Program-made: the position numbers and the translations under genes | Origin: Ornithinimicrobium faecis | Lineage (GTDB): Bacteria; Actinomycetota; Actinomycetes; Actinomycetales; Dermatophilaceae | Length of the DNA: 64,000 nucleotides | Reading direction: 5' to 3' | Assembly (NCBI RefSeq): GCF_023923225.1 | Contig: NZ_CP099489.1 | Location: forward strand, 2,170,001 to 2,234,000 | In this document: positions 24,684 through 32,364 of the stretch, piece by piece | How the letters are laid out: every line of letters begins with the position of its first letter | Numbering within the stretch: the first letter of the stretch is position 1 | Notes under the pieces: generated by a model | What the model was told of the DNA's origin: nothing | The model's input: the letters and a program-made list of their open reading frames with translations, nothing else | Database searches by the model: none

Positions 24684-25095
24684 TCACCGAGCGGCGCACT
24701 CAGAAACATGCCACATGGGGTTCGAGCGGTCAGCACGCTCGACGCTCTGCTCCAGGTGGACCTCCAGGGCGGCAATCTGGTCCTGGAGAGTCCAGGCAGT
24801 CATCTGGGCGTCGTTGGTGTGTACTGAGGATGCCCGTGTTGAACGGCAAGTCGTGGTGAACTGATCCCGCACCAGGGCCACCGGCCGATCCAGCGCCGTG
24901 CGGATGCCCGACTCGAAGAACACGTTGGGGTTGAGCGGCTCACGTCGCAGAGCACGAGGTCGGCTTCCCCCAACTTGCGGATGATCTCCGCCTGGATCAG
25001 GTCGGCCGGTCATGATCGGCTTCTCCAACCTGTACCCGACCTTGGCGGTCTCGAAACATTTCTGTGTGAAGTCGTGCAGCCGCAGGGCGATACAT
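24684..25095 (-). pseudogene. Frameshifted TIR-like / nucleoside deoxyribosyltransferase-like gene
   Basis: Reading the minus strand across frames restores one protein: LRLHDFTQKCFETAKVGYRL-EKPI, then ADLIQAEIIRKLGEADLVL-CDVS, then LNPNVFFESGIRTALDRPVA-LVRDQ, then DLPFNTGILSTH, then AWTLQDQIAALEVHLEQSV (dashes only break the text). At least three frameshifts separate these pieces (near 25010, 24938 and 24850). The NPNVFFExG block is the signature of a family of short nucleotide-binding proteins often annotated TIR-like or nucleoside-2-deoxyribosyltransferase-like and found in phage-defence settings. The gene is dead as it stands. Confidence 0.6.
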
Positions 25096-25189
25096 AGGAA
25101 CTACGCCGCTGGCATGACAGGCGAGACCGCCGACCGCTCCATCGCGGCGCGCAGGTTCTGGCCGTTTGTGGACCGCTCGGCTGCGGCGG

Positions 25190-25700
25190 ATGACCCGGAG
25201 ACTGCTGCCCAGGCCGCGGATCTTGGGGGCCTTGTGGCGCCGTGATTGGCCGTTCATGGTGACTTGCTATCAGCTCGGGCTCTTCGTCGGCCCAGCCCAC
25301 TAGGCTTTGCCGGTCCCGCTTTCGCTCCCAGCGCGCGACGAGCAAGGCCGGGGCGACGAGCACGACCGCGGCGATGCTCGTGATCGCGAGCCCGGCGAGT
25401 TGACCCGGCATGAGCATCGGACCGAGGTTTCACTCGTAGGCCCAGCCTGGCCAGCCCCGACGAGGAGCCGGACGGTCAGTAGCATCCGTAGCGGGAACCG
25501 CCGAGCGGCCACGATCGCAGCGTGCGAGGGACGTCGAGTAGGTGTGGGTTCGCGTGCACCTCATGTCGCAGCGCGGTGACGTACTTGAGCAGCGCCCAGC
25601 CCACGGCGCCGATCAGGCCGCCGGCGACCGTTCGTTACGGCGACCAGTCGAACGCGAGCGGAGTGGGCAGGGTCTGGTCACCAGGGCAGTCCGGGCTTGA
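25190..25700 (-). pseudogene. Probable decayed small membrane-protein gene
   Basis: On the minus strand, VAGGLIGAVGWALLKYVTAL in one frame ends in a stop, and MLMPGQLAGLAITSIAAVVL continuing VAPALLVARWERKRD in another frame follows. Both are membrane-like, as if one two-helix protein had been broken by frameshifts. No family is recognised. The evidence is only frame switching and hydrophobic pattern; two short genuine genes remain possible. Confidence 0.3.
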
Positions 25701-25713
25701 CCATGGGTAAACC

Positions 25714-27240
25714 TTAGGCGGGGCGCCTGGCCAACCAGGCCAAGGCGCCGGCTTCGTCGTCGAACTCACCGTCGTCCTGGGCACGTTCGGCGTCGGTCAG
25801 GACGTCACGGAAGGACGGTCCGGGCTCCATCCCGGCGTCAATGAGGTGCTTGCCGGTGAGCAGTCGTGGTCGGGGCGCCTCTCGTTCCCCCAGCCGGTCA
25901 GCCACCTCGAGCCAGACCTGTGACGGGTCGTCTTTGGCGGCGGACCCTCGTCCTGCACTGTCGGCGGCGACCACGATGGACCATTCGGTCAGGCTGCTCC
26001 CGGCGGCGTCGAGGCGTCGCTGCAACCGGCGGACCGCACCGACACTGGGGCGCCCGTTTTCGCCGACGCCCTGATGATTCATGTGCTCACGGACCAGGGC
26101 GGTGACCGGGGTCGTGAACGCTTTCGGTGCACCCATCCGGGCCAGCAGCTCACGGGTCGGTTGTTCACCGGCACCCGCGTGACCGTGGGAGGTGATCCGC
26201 CCATCTGGATGGTGCTGGGTGTGGGTGCTCTTGCCGACGTCGTGCAGCAGGGTGGCTGCGACCACGACGGCCCGGCGGTCTGGTGAAAGTCCGGCGGCGT
26301 CAGCACGTGCGGCAGCCTCGTCGGCTGACAATCCCAGGTGGGTGTAGACGTCGCCCTCGGGGTGCCAGTCCGGGTCTTGTGGCGTGCCCCGGGTGGCGGC
26401 CAGCTCCGGGAAGTGCTCCACCCAACCGGTCCGTTCCAGGAGGTCCAGGGCGCGGGAGGGCCGGACACCGCGACTGAACACCTTGTCCATCTCACCCCAG
26501 ACTCGTTCGGTGGCCAGCTGGGGGTAGGCGCCTGCGAGGGACCGGCATCGTTCGATGGTCTCGGGGGCCATGTCCATGTCGAACCGGGCAGCGAACTGGA
26601 CACCGCGCAGGACACGCAGCGGGTCGTCATCGAAAGCGTCGGAGACGTGGCGAAGCACCCCCGCCTGGAGGTCGTCGGCGCCGCCGTGCGGGTCGATCAG
26701 CTCACCGGTGGCCGGGTCCCACATGATGGCGTTGATGGTGAAGTCGCGCCTGGCCGAGGCTTCCTCGAACGACAGGTCGGGGTTTGTGGTGACCTCGAAA
26801 CCGCGGTGGCCTTCGCCGACCTTGGAGTCGCGGCGGGGCAGGGTCAGGTCGACGTCGTGGCCGCTGGCGGTGAGCTTGACGACGCCGAACGAGACACCCA
26901 CCTCGTCGATCCGGCCGTGCGGTCGAAGCAGTTGTGCGACCTGGGCGGGAGAATGGGCGCCGTACACCTCGAAGTCCAGGTCCTTGGGTTCCAGGTCCGG
27001 GTCGAGCAGGGCGTCACGGACCGACCCGCCCACCAGGACCGGACGCATCCCGGCCGCCCGCAGGGTGTCCAGGGCGACATCGACGGGTGCCGGGATGTTC
27101 ACGAGGTTCGGGATGATCCGGGTGTGGGTGTCGGGGGTCTCCTGCTCCAGTTCGAGGGTAGATTCTCCGCTGACGCCGGGAGCATATTGACCTCCGGCTG
27201 GGGTGCCCGCGGGCTGCCGCCGGACCTGGTGGGTGCGCAT
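25714..27240 (-). CDS. CCA-adding-enzyme homologue with HD domain
   Basis: 508 residues from ATG at 27240 with GTGAGGG upstream. Residues 1-20 (MRTHQVRRQPAGTPAGGQYA) carry a PAGTPxGGQ tag I associate with proteins on actinobacterial mobile elements. The class II tRNA nucleotidyltransferase/poly(A) polymerase core follows from about 55: LVGGSVRDALL, KDLDFEVYG (metal-binding D-x-D-type pair), RRDFTINAIMWD and DDPLRVLRGVQFAARFD. An HD-type domain is at about 320-360 (LLHDVGKSTH, GHAGAGEQ). All core motifs are intact. Expected activity is CTP/ATP-dependent CCA addition or repair, or a related nucleotide transfer. It sits just inside attR. Confidence 0.85.
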   Translation of the reverse strand: MRTHQVRRQPAGTPAGGQYAPGVSGESTLELEQETPDTHTRIIPNLVNIPAPVDVALDTLRAAGMRPVLVGGSVRDALLDPDLEPKDLDFEVYGAHSPAQVAQLLRPHGRIDEVGVSFGVVKLTASGHDVDLTLPRRDSKVGEGHRGFEVTTNPDLSFEEASARRDFTINAIMWDPATGELIDPHGGADDLQAGVLRHVSDAFDDDPLRVLRGVQFAARFDMDMAPETIERCRSLAGAYPQLATERVWGEMDKVFSRGVRPSRALDLLERTGWVEHFPELAATRGTPQDPDWHPEGDVYTHLGLSADEAAARADAAGLSPDRRAVVVAATLLHDVGKSTHTQHHPDGRITSHGHAGAGEQPTRELLARMGAPKAFTTPVTALVREHMNHQGVGENGRPSVGAVRRLQRRLDAAGSSLTEWSIVVAADSAGRGSAAKDDPSQVWLEVADRLGEREAPRPRLLTGKHLIDAGMEPGPSFRDVLTDAERAQDDGEFDDEAGALAWLARRPA

Positions 27241-27258
27241 ACCCTCACCGCTGTGCGG

Positions 27259-27280
27259 ATGTACCAGAGCGTGTACCGAA
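27259..27280 (+). repeat. Right arm-type sites
   Basis: ATGTACC (27259-27265) and GTGTACCGAA (27271-27280) echo the tandem AATATGTACCG repeats inside attL, in the same spacing class (about 12 bp). Also near are GGGTAC/GGTACCC half-sites around 27317-27337. Probable integrase/Xis binding region at the right end. Confidence 0.4.
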
Positions 27281-27420
27281 GACCGGGGAACGTGCGGGAA
27301 ACAACGGGAACCAACGGGTACTGTCGCTGGTACCCACAACCATCTCCAGTACCCGCACAGGAGACAAACATGCAGGTCACAGCGCCGTGGCGCCCGAGGG
27401 CTCAGAAACTGACCGGAAGA

Positions 27421-27464
27421 TTCACACGCGAGAGGTCAGGGGTTCGAGTCCCTTCACGTCCACC
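27421..27464 (+). repeat. attR (44-bp attachment repeat)
   Basis: Identical to 18279-18322. It represents the original chromosomal 3' part of tRNA-Val. The next base, A at 27465, completes an encoded CCA (27463-27465) after discriminator A at 27462, unlike the current tRNA gene, which reads CCC there. Confidence 0.95.
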
Positions 27465-27471
27465 AGCACCA

Positions 27472-27511
27472 ATCGCGGTCTGACCAGCGGAGACGTTGGT
27501 CAGACCGCGAT
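27472..27511 (+). terminator. Displaced terminator of tRNA-Val
   Basis: A perfect 15-bp stem (ATCGCGGTCTGACCA at 27472-27486 with 27497-27511), 10-nt loop and then CACTATTTT. It lies 7 bp beyond the old tRNA 3' end, so it was the tRNA-Val terminator before integration pushed it 9.2 kb away. Confidence 0.85.
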
Positions 27512-28333
27512 CACTATTTTGAGGCGTGTCGGATAGCTCTCACCGTTGATGGTTGGAACGAGTCCCCATATACCTGGACGTCCGACCGGTCGCATCCCTG
27601 GGCTCCACGGAACCTCGCCAAGTCGGTCGCCGCCACCAGCAACCTGCGTGCAACCTCAGTGAAGATTCGCCTGATCCGACTCGACAGTCAGATCGTGGTC
27701 GGGGCCCAACTTGTCACCGGGTTCTGCCACGTGTGACGCGCTCACAGCGCCAGATTCGCGCGTTGGTGACTCTCGCATGTGCCGTCGAGCCAGTCCTTCC
27801 CAGCAGGTAGGCATTGCGTTCCTAGCCGCCGCAGCTGCACTCGCCTTCGCCAACACTGCAGTAGGCATCGCCGTTCACCAGTTGCTGCGCCTGCTCTGGC
27901 GCCTGCTGTGGCGCCTCATCAAGCCCTCCAGCCCATTACCGACCAAGGCGACGCGCACCTGAACCTGGGCCAAAGTGCCAGACCCGCACTCCTTCCTCGT
28001 GCCGTGGAGACGTCCGACTCTCGGCAGTGAGCACGGCGCGGCTTAGGACGCTACGCGCTGACAACGGCAGTTGCGCGTGTTCGTGCCCAGCAGCAACTCA
28101 GGAGTCGACAGAACGGACTCGCGCTCAGAACGCCGGGACCCGTCATACCGATGGCACTGGTGAGGCCTCAGGTGTGTCCTTTCAGGTGGTTCTGGCGCTC
28201 AGCCTGGCGGTCGTCGTGTTGGGTCGTCGCGTCGCGCGGATCGGCCAGATCGGCTGACGGCCAAGGCGTGACGTCCGTTGGTCACCCACGTCGTCACGGA
28301 ACTCCTGGAGTCCGGCTCGCCGCGGTCGGCCGC
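27512..28333. other. Gene-poor stretch beyond attR
   Basis: About 820 bp with no supportable gene. A plus-strand frame at 27711-27962 contains one hydrophobic segment (VGIAFLAAAAALAFANTAVG) but no good start signal, and frames around it switch without pattern. It may be scar tissue from earlier insertions at this tRNA site. Confidence 0.5.
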
Positions 28334-28684
28334 TTACAGGATCGTCGCGGCGGCTTCGGCGAATAGCGGTTCTAGCGATGCTCGCCAGGCGGGCAAGTCG
28401 CGCGAGAGCGTGAGCCACGTGAGGTCTCGGTCGATCTCGTCGTACTGGTGGATGATGAAGTTTCGGTTTGCGACTGCGAGCGCCCACTCGACACCCTCGG
28501 GCGCGAGCACATCGCGTCGAGAGATTCGGTTAGCGGCCTCGCCAAGCTTCATCATGAGTGAGTCACCGGCCTCTTGAAGGAGGTCGTCGGTCAGGTAAGC
28601 GTCCTGGCCGCGCTGGATGATCTCGTCGACTCGTTCGAGCCAGCCCTGGACATGGAGTAACTCCTTGGCTGCCTTCCGATCCAT
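28334..28684 (-). CDS. HepT-like HEPN toxin
   Basis: 116 residues. The HEPN ribonuclease signature R-x4-H-x-Y appears as RNFIIHQYDEID near residue 72, in a small all-helical protein of the usual DUF86 length. Partner of the nucleotidyltransferase encoded just upstream; its ATG overlaps that gene's stop (ATGA). In known HepT/MntA pairs the nucleotidyltransferase neutralises HepT by AMPylating the Tyr of this motif; the same is inferred here. Confidence 0.88.
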   Translation of the reverse strand: MDRKAAKELLHVQGWLERVDEIIQRGQDAYLTDDLLQEAGDSLMMKLGEAANRISRRDVLAPEGVEWALAVANRNFIIHQYDEIDRDLTWLTLSRDLPAWRASLEPLFAEAAATIL

Positions 28685-29157
28685 CAGAGCAGCACCGCCT
28701 CGCGGCGGATGTCGTCATCGCGTGTTGGTTTCAAGCCACCGTGGGGCACGAGGTCGATCTCGCGGCCAAGGACTTGCTCGATGAGTTGTTTGAAGCGGAT
28801 GAACCCGAACGACGAGGTGCCCTCAGGTGCTTCGATCAGCAGATCGATGTCAGAGTCCTCATGGGCTGTATGGCGCGCGACGGAGCCGAAGACTGCGAGT
28901 CGTGCGTAGCCATGTTCGGCTGCCAGCGACTTGAGGATCGGCGCAGCCGCTTCCAGCAGGACCACTGGGTGCACGTCATCGAGTTCGGGGGCGTGCTTGA
29001 GTTGCTGGCTGACGGCTGGCTGGGTGATGTCGAGCGCTTCGGCCATCTGCCGTTGGCTCATTCCGGTTGCCACCATCGCCCGTAGGGCAAGCGCGCGCCG
29101 GAGCCGCGCTAGCTCCTCGTCGCGTCGAGCGTCGCGGTACTTGGCCGCAAGAGTCAT
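28684..29157 (-). CDS. MntA-type nucleotidyltransferase antitoxin fused to HTH
   Basis: 157 residues. Residues about 25-60 form a helix-turn-helix (MVATGMSQRQMAEALDITQP). From about 85 follows a minimal nucleotidyltransferase with the GS-x10-D-x-D motif (VFGSVARHTAHEDSDIDLLI). MntA antitoxins are usually the transferase domain alone, so the DNA-binding domain probably adds operon autoregulation. It is the first gene of the pair with HepT. The AT-richer stretch just upstream (29158-29175, containing CTTATCAGGG on the plus strand) probably holds its promoter. Confidence 0.88.
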   Translation of the reverse strand: MTLAAKYRDARRDEELARLRRALALRAMVATGMSQRQMAEALDITQPAVSQQLKHAPELDDVHPVVLLEAAAPILKSLAAEHGYARLAVFGSVARHTAHEDSDIDLLIEAPEGTSSFGFIRFKQLIEQVLGREIDLVPHGGLKPTRDDDIRREAVLL

Positions 29158-29245
29158 AAGGCAATCTTATCAGGGTTCTATTCATCGTGGCCGTTCCTGA
29201 TGGCCAGCTTCATGGGCTGCTCGGCCAGGTGCTCATGCAGCGCAG

Positions 29246-29480
29246 TCACGAGGATGCCGGGCACGGCCAACGCAGGGCCCGGTGCGGCCCGGGCATCGCG
29301 TCGGCCAGCGTGAGCAGCTCGGCCAGGGTCAGCATCTCGGGCTCGCGCTTGACGGGCGCCCGACCTTCGGCCTTGATTCGGCAGGGGTTGCGGGGGATCA
29401 CGTCGTCGCAGGCAGCCTGGCCATAATCGCCACCAGCACTTGGTAGGCGTGGGCCCGGGCAGTCGAAGTGCGGTCGCCGT
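29246..29480 (-). pseudogene. Fragment of a tyrosine integrase
   Basis: The minus strand reads RTSTARAHAYQVLVAIMA in one frame and DDVIPRNPCRIKAEG, then MLTLAELLTLADAMPGPHRA in another, adjacent pieces of the core-binding region of phage-type integrases. The N-terminal arm and the entire catalytic domain are missing and a frameshift separates the pieces. The fragment abuts the IS110 element. It is a leftover of an older integration event, consistent with a hot spot near the tRNA. Confidence 0.6.
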
Positions 29481-29489
29481 AGGACTGAT

Positions 29490-29793
29490 ATGTAGGGGAG
29501 TTTGTCAAGTGGCAGGGTGAGGCGCCGGCGGGCTGGGTGCTCGGCGGCGCCTCGTCGTTCCTGGGGGTCTGGTGGCTGGCTGCGGCGGGTTTCGACGCGT
29601 GTCAGTCTGATATGCGCGGGTTGGTTACCGCAGGACCGTGTTCCGGCTGGAGCAGTGTCAGGGTCTGAGGTCGAGCGTGGCAGTCCCGCGCCATGGTGGG
29701 GGGTGCTGCTGCTCACAGTCCAATGGTGAGTTGCTCCTCGCGCTGCGTGCTCTGGCCACCGGGTTCGGCCCAGGAACGGGCTTATGGGGTGTG
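29490..29793 (-). other. IS110 downstream non-coding flank
   Basis: About 300 bp between the transposase stop and the integrase fragment with no gene. It is GC-rich with several short hairpins and probably includes the right end of the element; in the IS1111 subgroup the guide RNA would be encoded on this side. Confidence 0.4.
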
Positions 29794-30888
29794 TTAGGTG
29801 TCCATGATGGCCAGGGACCAGCACCAGCCGGCCAGTTCGCGGGCGATCGCGGTGTTGGCGATGGTGTGCTTCTTCTTGTGCGCGCTCAGGATCTGCCAGC
29901 GCTGGTGGAGTCGCCGGTTGCCTGCGTCGCCGCGGGCGGCTGCCTGGGCGGGGGCCAGTGCCCACCGCTGGTGCATGGTCTTGCCGGGCCGGTAGCTGGC
30001 CTTGTGGTGCCAGGCGGCCTCGATGAGCAGGCGGCGGGCGTGCGGGTTGCCGGCCTTGGTGATCGCGCCGCGGTGCTGGGACTGGCCCGAGGAGTTCTCC
30101 GAGGGGACCAGGCCCAGGTAGGTAGCGATCGTGGCGCCGGTGAACCGGTGCCAGTCGCCGAGTTCGATGGCCAGGGCGAACGCGGTCAGGGTGTCGATCC
30201 CGCGCAGGCACGCTAGCCGTCGGGTGGTGGCGGTGAACTCGCTGTCGGCGGCCAGCGCGGCGATCTGCTTGTCCAGCCGTTTGCGGTCGGTGACCAACCG
30301 GTCCTCCTGAGCGTGGTACTGCTCGAACGCAGCCCGGGCGCCGGGTAGCTCGAAGTGGACCTGCGAGCGCATCCACGCCTGGTGCTTGCCGGTCCAGGCA
30401 TCCCCGCCGTCGTAGACGTAACCGTGGCGCAGCAGCAGCTTGCTCAGCCGGTGCCGGGTGCCCATCAGGTCCCGGCGCAGGTCGTCGCGGGCCCGGACCA
30501 GGTCGCGGGCGTCCTCCTCGGCCTGGGTGGGGACCCGCACCGGGGTGATCTCCTCCATTCGCAGCAGCCGGGCCAGCAGCATCGCGTCCTTCTTGTCGGT
30601 CTTGACCCGGTCCCCGCTGGGGCGGATCAGCTTGGACGGTGCTGCCACCTCGCAGCGGATCCCTGCTGCGCTCAGGGCCCGGGCCAGGCCGTACCCGGTC
30701 GGGCCGGCCTCGTAGGTCACGGCGACCGGCCCGTGCTCGACGGCGACCTGCTCGACCCAGTCGAGCACACCCTGGACCGCAGGGCCGACGGTGGCCTGGA
30801 TGACCTCCCCGGTCTCCGTGTCGATCGCTGCTGCCCGCACCGATCGTGCGTGCACGTCCATCCCGATACTTGTACGCTCCGTGAACAC
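29794..30888 (-). CDS. IS110-family transposase (DEDD type)
   Basis: 364 residues. The N-terminal DEDD nuclease-like domain begins SIGMDVHARSVRAAAIDTET and includes VTYEAGPTGYGLARAL and KTDKKDAMLLARLLR. The C-terminal transposase_20 domain has LRGIDTLTAFALAIELGDWH, FTGATIATYLGLVPSE and GAITKAGNPHARRLLIEAAW, with the conserved Ser region GQSQHRG. Full length and open, so probably active. IS110 recombinases are guided by an RNA made from the element's own non-coding end, so the flanks (29490-29793 and 30889-31150) matter as much as the gene. Element termini are not defined by inverted repeats and I cannot fix them. Confidence 0.95.
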   Translation of the reverse strand: MFTERTSIGMDVHARSVRAAAIDTETGEVIQATVGPAVQGVLDWVEQVAVEHGPVAVTYEAGPTGYGLARALSAAGIRCEVAAPSKLIRPSGDRVKTDKKDAMLLARLLRMEEITPVRVPTQAEEDARDLVRARDDLRRDLMGTRHRLSKLLLRHGYVYDGGDAWTGKHQAWMRSQVHFELPGARAAFEQYHAQEDRLVTDRKRLDKQIAALAADSEFTATTRRLACLRGIDTLTAFALAIELGDWHRFTGATIATYLGLVPSENSSGQSQHRGAITKAGNPHARRLLIEAAWHHKASYRPGKTMHQRWALAPAQAAARGDAGNRRLHQRWQILSAHKKKHTIANTAIARELAGWCWSLAIMDT

Positions 30889-31212
30889 CGGGGCCTCCTA
30901 CACATGTGGTACCGAGCAGGCCGCTCCTGCCCGATTAATCCACGAATTTGTGTCAGGTAGGCCCCGGCCCGCAACCACGACCTCGCGCCGCAGCTACGTC
31001 ATACGGTCTGAACCACGACCGGCTCGGCAGCCGGGTGATTTGCCCGAAAGACCGCTTGGCCAGCCCGAGCTGGCACACAACGCAGGTGTCGATGAGCGGA
31101 GGAACGGCTGGCCCAGATCCCTTCCCGCAGCGGTCAGCAGCCGATACCGTGGCGAGGTCGGTGAGCGGACCGATGGTCAGGTGCATGACCTGCAATTGAG
31201 GGGGCGGCTGGG
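30889..31212 (-). other. IS110 upstream non-coding flank (candidate guide RNA region)
   Basis: About 320 bp upstream of the transposase start with no supportable gene. In the IS110 subgroup the left end here encodes the bridge RNA that pairs with target and donor DNA. The stretch closest to the gene is AT-richer (CCCGATTAATCCACGAATTT near 30930), suitable for a promoter. The outer boundary of the element is not visible; the last ~100 bp probably belong to the next gene's promoter. Confidence 0.4.
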
Positions 31213-31260
31213 ATGAAGCGTGACACCGACTCGCCGTATGGGAGCCCCGCCGGGGAACTG

Positions 31261-32304
31261 ATGTCTCGACGGAGGTTGCACAGTGCTCTGCGCCGAGTGC
31301 TGGTCGCGGCGCTGCTCGTGATGACGGCGTCCTCCTGCTCGTTCGGGCAGGGCCCGGGCAGTGTGACCGAGGCGGACCAGACGACAGGCTCCGGATCGGG
31401 CACGCCTCCGGCAGAAACCGCAGGGAGTGTGTACTACTCCTCGGCAGACCACCTCATGCGCTACGACGTCGCAGCGCGCACGGAGTCCGTGGTCTTCGAC
31501 GGTGGGGACAGCTTTACGCTGTCGCAGGAGTTGGACGAGTTCGCCTGGCACGAGAATGACTTCTTCACCCAGACGACGCGGGTGCACGTCCACCAGTTGG
31601 CGACACCCTCGCAGGCCACGACCATCGAGCTGTCAGCCATCCTCGAGAGCTCTCCCGAGTTCGTGCCCGGGGCGGACCTGTTCGGGGCGCTCGCCCGCTC
31701 CAGCGACGCGCCAGACACCCGCACCGACTTCGTGCTCTTCGATGACCGGGGCCAGATCAGTGGCCGCATCCCGCACGTGAAGGACTTCTCGTTCTCTCCC
31801 GACGGGAGTGACGTGCTCATCTCTGCCGAGGCGCTGGACGACGAGGGGAAGGCGATCGGGTGGGCCCTCGCGGTCGTCCAGGACTTCCACGGTGCGGATC
31901 AGCAGACCCTGACGATCAGTGAGTTCACCGGCTGGGATGACCTCCCCGTCGACCTGGCCGTGGCGCCGAGCTCCACCGAGGCGGTGTTCACCCATCATGA
32001 TCACCTGCACACCGTCGCCCTGCGGGAGTCCGCGAGCCCCCAGCAGGTGACCCGGTCGGACTTCGCCGAGATCGATGCCGCCTGGAGCCCGGACGGTGGG
32101 CAGCTGATCTTCGTGGCCACAGCAGAAGGAGCCTTCGACGTGGGCTGTGGTGAGCTCAGGATCGCGCCGGCGCACCCGCCCGCACCGGTCGTCGTCCCGG
32201 ATGCCGCGTGGGACGACGCCCCCGCCGACCCCAGCCAGCCCGTGAGCGGGGACGGCAAGGTCATCCACGCGTGTGACTCGGAGAGCATGTACTGGGTGCG
32301 GTGA
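31261..32304 (+). CDS. Secreted lipoprotein with beta-propeller (TolB/WD40-like)
   Basis: 347 residues from ATG at 31261, chosen because the signal peptide then starts correctly (MSRRRLHSALRRVLVAALLV) with lipobox TASSC; an in-frame ATG at 31213 would add 16 residues before it. Repeated strand patterns such as DFSFSPDGSDVLIS and IDAAWSPDGGQLIFVATAEG are those of TolB/WD40-like propellers. Function unknown; extracellular binding or sensing is likely. No partner gene is adjacent. Confidence 0.7.
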   Translation: MSRRRLHSALRRVLVAALLVMTASSCSFGQGPGSVTEADQTTGSGSGTPPAETAGSVYYSSADHLMRYDVAARTESVVFDGGDSFTLSQELDEFAWHENDFFTQTTRVHVHQLATPSQATTIELSAILESSPEFVPGADLFGALARSSDAPDTRTDFVLFDDRGQISGRIPHVKDFSFSPDGSDVLISAEALDDEGKAIGWALAVVQDFHGADQQTLTISEFTGWDDLPVDLAVAPSSTEAVFTHHDHLHTVALRESASPQQVTRSDFAEIDAAWSPDGGQLIFVATAEGAFDVGCGELRIAPAHPPAPVVVPDAAWDDAPADPSQPVSGDGKVIHACDSESMYWVR

Positions 32305-32364
32305 CAGGAGCACCGCCCCGCCAAGTCGCCGCAGTTCGTCCACTCTCGCGTCGACCGCGCCCGC

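Larger units (their letters stand above)
18279..27464. mobile_element. Integrative element in tRNA-Val (about 9.2 kb)
   Basis: Bounded by exact 44-bp direct repeats (18279-18322 and 27421-27464) of the tRNA-Val 3' part. It carries an excisionase-like gene and tyrosine integrase at the left end with arm-type repeats near both ends. Cargo: zinc-ribbon protein, origin-like repeats, J-domain membrane protein, toxin-antitoxin pair, MFS exporter, decayed genes and a CCA-adding homologue. No conjugation, capsid or recognisable replication gene is present, so it is probably a non-autonomous or degenerate element. Confidence 0.9.

Noticed and set aside
27711..27962. Small membrane protein beyond attR
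   Set aside because: One hydrophobic segment but no ribosome-binding site, conserved motif or neighbour support.
29246..30376. Single 376-codon gene overlapping the IS110 transposase
   Set aside because: The first part is an off-frame shadow of the transposase; only its last ~60 codons, from the integrase fragment, look real.
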